Assembly (NCBI GenBank): GCA_014138095.1
Contig: JACGXE010000024.1
Span: 1-44,463, forward strand
DNA: 44,463 nucleotides
Origin: Ochrobactrum sp. RH2CCR150
GTDB taxonomy: Bacteria; Pseudomonadota; Alphaproteobacteria; Rhizobiales; Rhizobiaceae
Reading direction: 5' to 3'
A program made the position numbers and the translations under genes. Positions 42,978 through 44,463 of this stretch are shown here, piece by piece. Each line of letters starts with the position of its first letter. The stretch's first letter is position 1. The notes beneath the pieces are model-generated. The model worked only from the letters and a program-made list of their open reading frames with translations. It searched no databases and was not told where the DNA came from.

Positions 42978-44363
42978 ATGACCGCGAAAGCGCTTGTCTG
43001 GTTGCGCAACGATCTGCGCCTTGCTGACAATCCTGCCCTTCATGCCGCGTCTAAGCTGGGGGGTACGATCACGGCCCTTTTTGTGCATGAGACCAATCCG
43101 CAATTGCGTGTCCCTGGCGGTGCCGTTCGTTGGTGGCTGGACCAGAGCCTAAATTTGCTCGAGAAAAGCCTCAATGAACGAAATATCGAATTGATTGTTG
43201 CTGATGGCGAAGCACTCAGTATCATTGAACAATTAATTGAGGAAAACGGCTTTGATGCCGTTTTCTGGAACCGTCGTTATGCGCCTCAGGAGCGGGAAGT
43301 CGATGCTCTCATCAAATCCGTTCTAAGGGACAAGGGACTGCACGTGGAGTCTTTTGCAGGCAATCTGCTGGCGGAACCATGGGAGATTAAAACCGGTAAC
43401 GGTGGTTCCTATCAAGTTTTTACACCCTATGCCAAATCACTGCGCCAGCATGGCGTGAGTAGACCACTACCCTCGCCAGACCGGAGGGTCGAGAAGTCGA
43501 CCGTCAAACACAAGCCCAAGCGGGAAGCTTACAAAGAGGCCATCTGGTCAAGAAAGATGCGCGGTCTTTGGAACACAGGCGAAGCGGCTGCCACTGACCT
43601 ACTCTATCATTTCTTTGACGCGACTATTCGCAACTATGCCGGGGATCGTGACCGCCCCGACCTTGAAGGCACATCAAGACTGTCCCCTCATCTTCGTTTT
43701 GGCGAAATCAGTCCACGACAAGCATGGCATGCTACGCTGTCACTCATGGATCAAGATCAGAGCACTCAAGCTGGCGGTGAAAAATTTCTTTCTGAGCTGA
43801 TCTGGCGCGATTTCCATTATCATCAGCTTTATTATCGTCCTGATATTGCTGAAAACGATATGCGCAACACGTTGGCTGATATCCGTTGGCACAACAATGC
43901 AGAGGTGATTGATGCCTGGCAGAAGGGCAAAACTGGTATCCCGTTGATTGACGCAGGTATGCGTCAGCTTTGGGCGACAGGCTGGATGCACAATCGCGTA
44001 AGAATGCTGGTCGCATCGGTCTTAAGCAAGAACATGCAGATCGACTGGCGTGAAGGCGAGAAATGGTTCTGGGATACGCTGGTGGACGCCGATATAGCCA
44101 GTAATCCGGGGAGCTGGCAGTGGGTGGCGGGCTGCGGCATGGATGCGGCGCCTTACTACCGTGTGTTCAATCCGGTCTTGCAGGGCGACAAGTTCGATAA
44201 ACATGGCGTCTATGTACGCAAATGGGTCCCAGAGATCGCTGCATTACCGGACCGCTGGATCCACAAACCATTTGCGGCGCCAGAGCCGGTTTTGCGAGAA
44301 GCTGGGATTGTTCTGGGAGAAACTTACCCGCTTCCCGTATTCACCGCACCCAAAGCCCGCTAG
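42978..44363 (+). CDS. phr: deoxyribodipyrimidine photo-lyase
   Basis: A 461-residue DNA repair enzyme. The N-terminal photolyase domain begins KALVWLRNDLRLADNPAL and holds the antenna. The FAD domain has TSRLSPHLRFGEISPRQ, ELIWRDFHYHQLYYRP, GIPLIDAGMRQLWATGWMHNR, and ADIASNPGSWQWVAG, with the tryptophans for electron transfer. It repairs cyclobutane pyrimidine dimers using blue light. The sequence looks complete, ending at TAG 44361-44363. The IS terminus starts 7 bases after the stop. ATG 42978 is preceded by AAGGATGATTGA, a fair ribosome site. Confidence 0.97.
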   Translation: MTAKALVWLRNDLRLADNPALHAASKLGGTITALFVHETNPQLRVPGGAVRWWLDQSLNLLEKSLNERNIELIVADGEALSIIEQLIEENGFDAVFWNRRYAPQEREVDALIKSVLRDKGLHVESFAGNLLAEPWEIKTGNGGSYQVFTPYAKSLRQHGVSRPLPSPDRRVEKSTVKHKPKREAYKEAIWSRKMRGLWNTGEAAATDLLYHFFDATIRNYAGDRDRPDLEGTSRLSPHLRFGEISPRQAWHATLSLMDQDQSTQAGGEKFLSELIWRDFHYHQLYYRPDIAENDMRNTLADIRWHNNAEVIDAWQKGKTGIPLIDAGMRQLWATGWMHNRVRMLVASVLSKNMQIDWREGEKWFWDTLVDADIASNPGSWQWVAGCGMDAAPYYRVFNPVLQGDKFDKHGVYVRKWVPEIAALPDRWIHKPFAAPEPVLREAGIVLGETYPLPVFTAPKAR

Positions 44364-44370
44364 CGCTTTA

Positions 44371-44463
44371 GGTCACATACCCATAAAATAGTTTTCGGTT
44401 TGAATGGTTTGTGATTCACTGTCTCCATCGATTTGGAGGCAGTGATGTCGCGTTTTGATTTAA
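44371..44463 (+). mobile_element. IS5-family element, right fragment (one terminus only)
   Basis: The 93 bases from GGTCACATACCC to the window end repeat the left edge in inverted orientation, with no mismatch seen over the shared 92 bases. TA (44369-44370) precedes the boundary here and at the left edge (93-94). The transposase begins within it. It is the upstream end of a second copy of the same element pointing outward. Confidence 0.75.
44445..44463 (+). CDS. transposase, first six codons only (partial)
   Basis: ATG at 44445 with GGAGG 5 bases upstream begins MSRFDL and runs off the window. It is identical to the start at 18-1 on the other strand. Confidence 0.6.

Noticed and set aside
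1..44463. CRISPR array, tRNA or rRNA genes
   Set aside because: No regularly spaced repeats, cloverleaf-like sequence or ribosomal RNA segment was seen while reading the intergenic gaps, all of which are below 350 bases.

Overview
The window is chromosomal or plasmid DNA of an alphaproteobacterium, most likely Brucellaceae (the Ochrobactrum/Brucella group) or a close rhizobial relative. This is inferred from gene families and codon style: an HWE-type bacteriophytochrome, an ECF/ChrR pair with DUF1365, DUF1295 and Cfa genes, Yej/Dpp-type transporters, and an IS5-family element starting MSRFDL. No rRNA, tRNA or CRISPR array was seen. Both ends carry the same roughly 92-bp IS terminus in inverted orientation, each including the first six codons of the transposase reading outward. 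The 44 kb therefore lies between two inverted copies of one insertion sequence, or is a contig broken at that repeat.

Region A (about 100-21300) looks like a surface-polysaccharide and cyclic-nucleotide locus. At the left are an MBL-fold hydrolase, a calcineurin-like phosphoesterase and a methyltransferase-like protein. A long minus-strand series follows, in transcription order: class III cyclase, secreted polysaccharide lyase, a four-gene oligopeptide-type ABC importer, and three glycosyltransferases (two MurG-like paralogues around a GT4). On the plus strand are a UDP-N-acetylhexosamine dehydrogenase, a small methyltransferase, a 904-residue ABC-exporter-like protein whose ATPase domain has lost its key catalytic residues and carries repeated Q-loop-like segments, and a stand-alone cyclic-nucleotide-binding protein. 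No flippase, polymerase or initiating transferase was recognised. The combination of cyclase, cNMP sensor, possible phosphodiesterases and pseudo-ABC protein is the best candidate for an undescribed system here.

Region B (about 21640-31372) is a catabolic operon for a glycated amine (Amadori compound): LacI-family regulator, FrlB-like deglycase, sugar-type ABC importer, FrlC-like epimerase, FrlD-like kinase, an unusual extra FAD-dependent amine oxidoreductase, and a MalK-like ATPase. A perfect 20-bp palindrome before frlB is the likely operator.

Region C (about 31550-44363) handles light and photo-oxidative stress. It has a bacteriophytochrome kinase with a fused receiver, a Crp/Fnr regulator, the biliverdin-forming heme oxygenase, and an ECF sigma/ChrR anti-sigma pair. 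These are followed by a minus-strand operon (flavin amine oxidase, DUF1365, Cfa-like methyltransferase, DUF2147, DUF2177, TspO) divergent from DUF1295 and a DNA photolyase. The sigma gene and both divergent operons share a promoter pattern TGAWCC-N16-CGT, which ties them into one predicted regulon.
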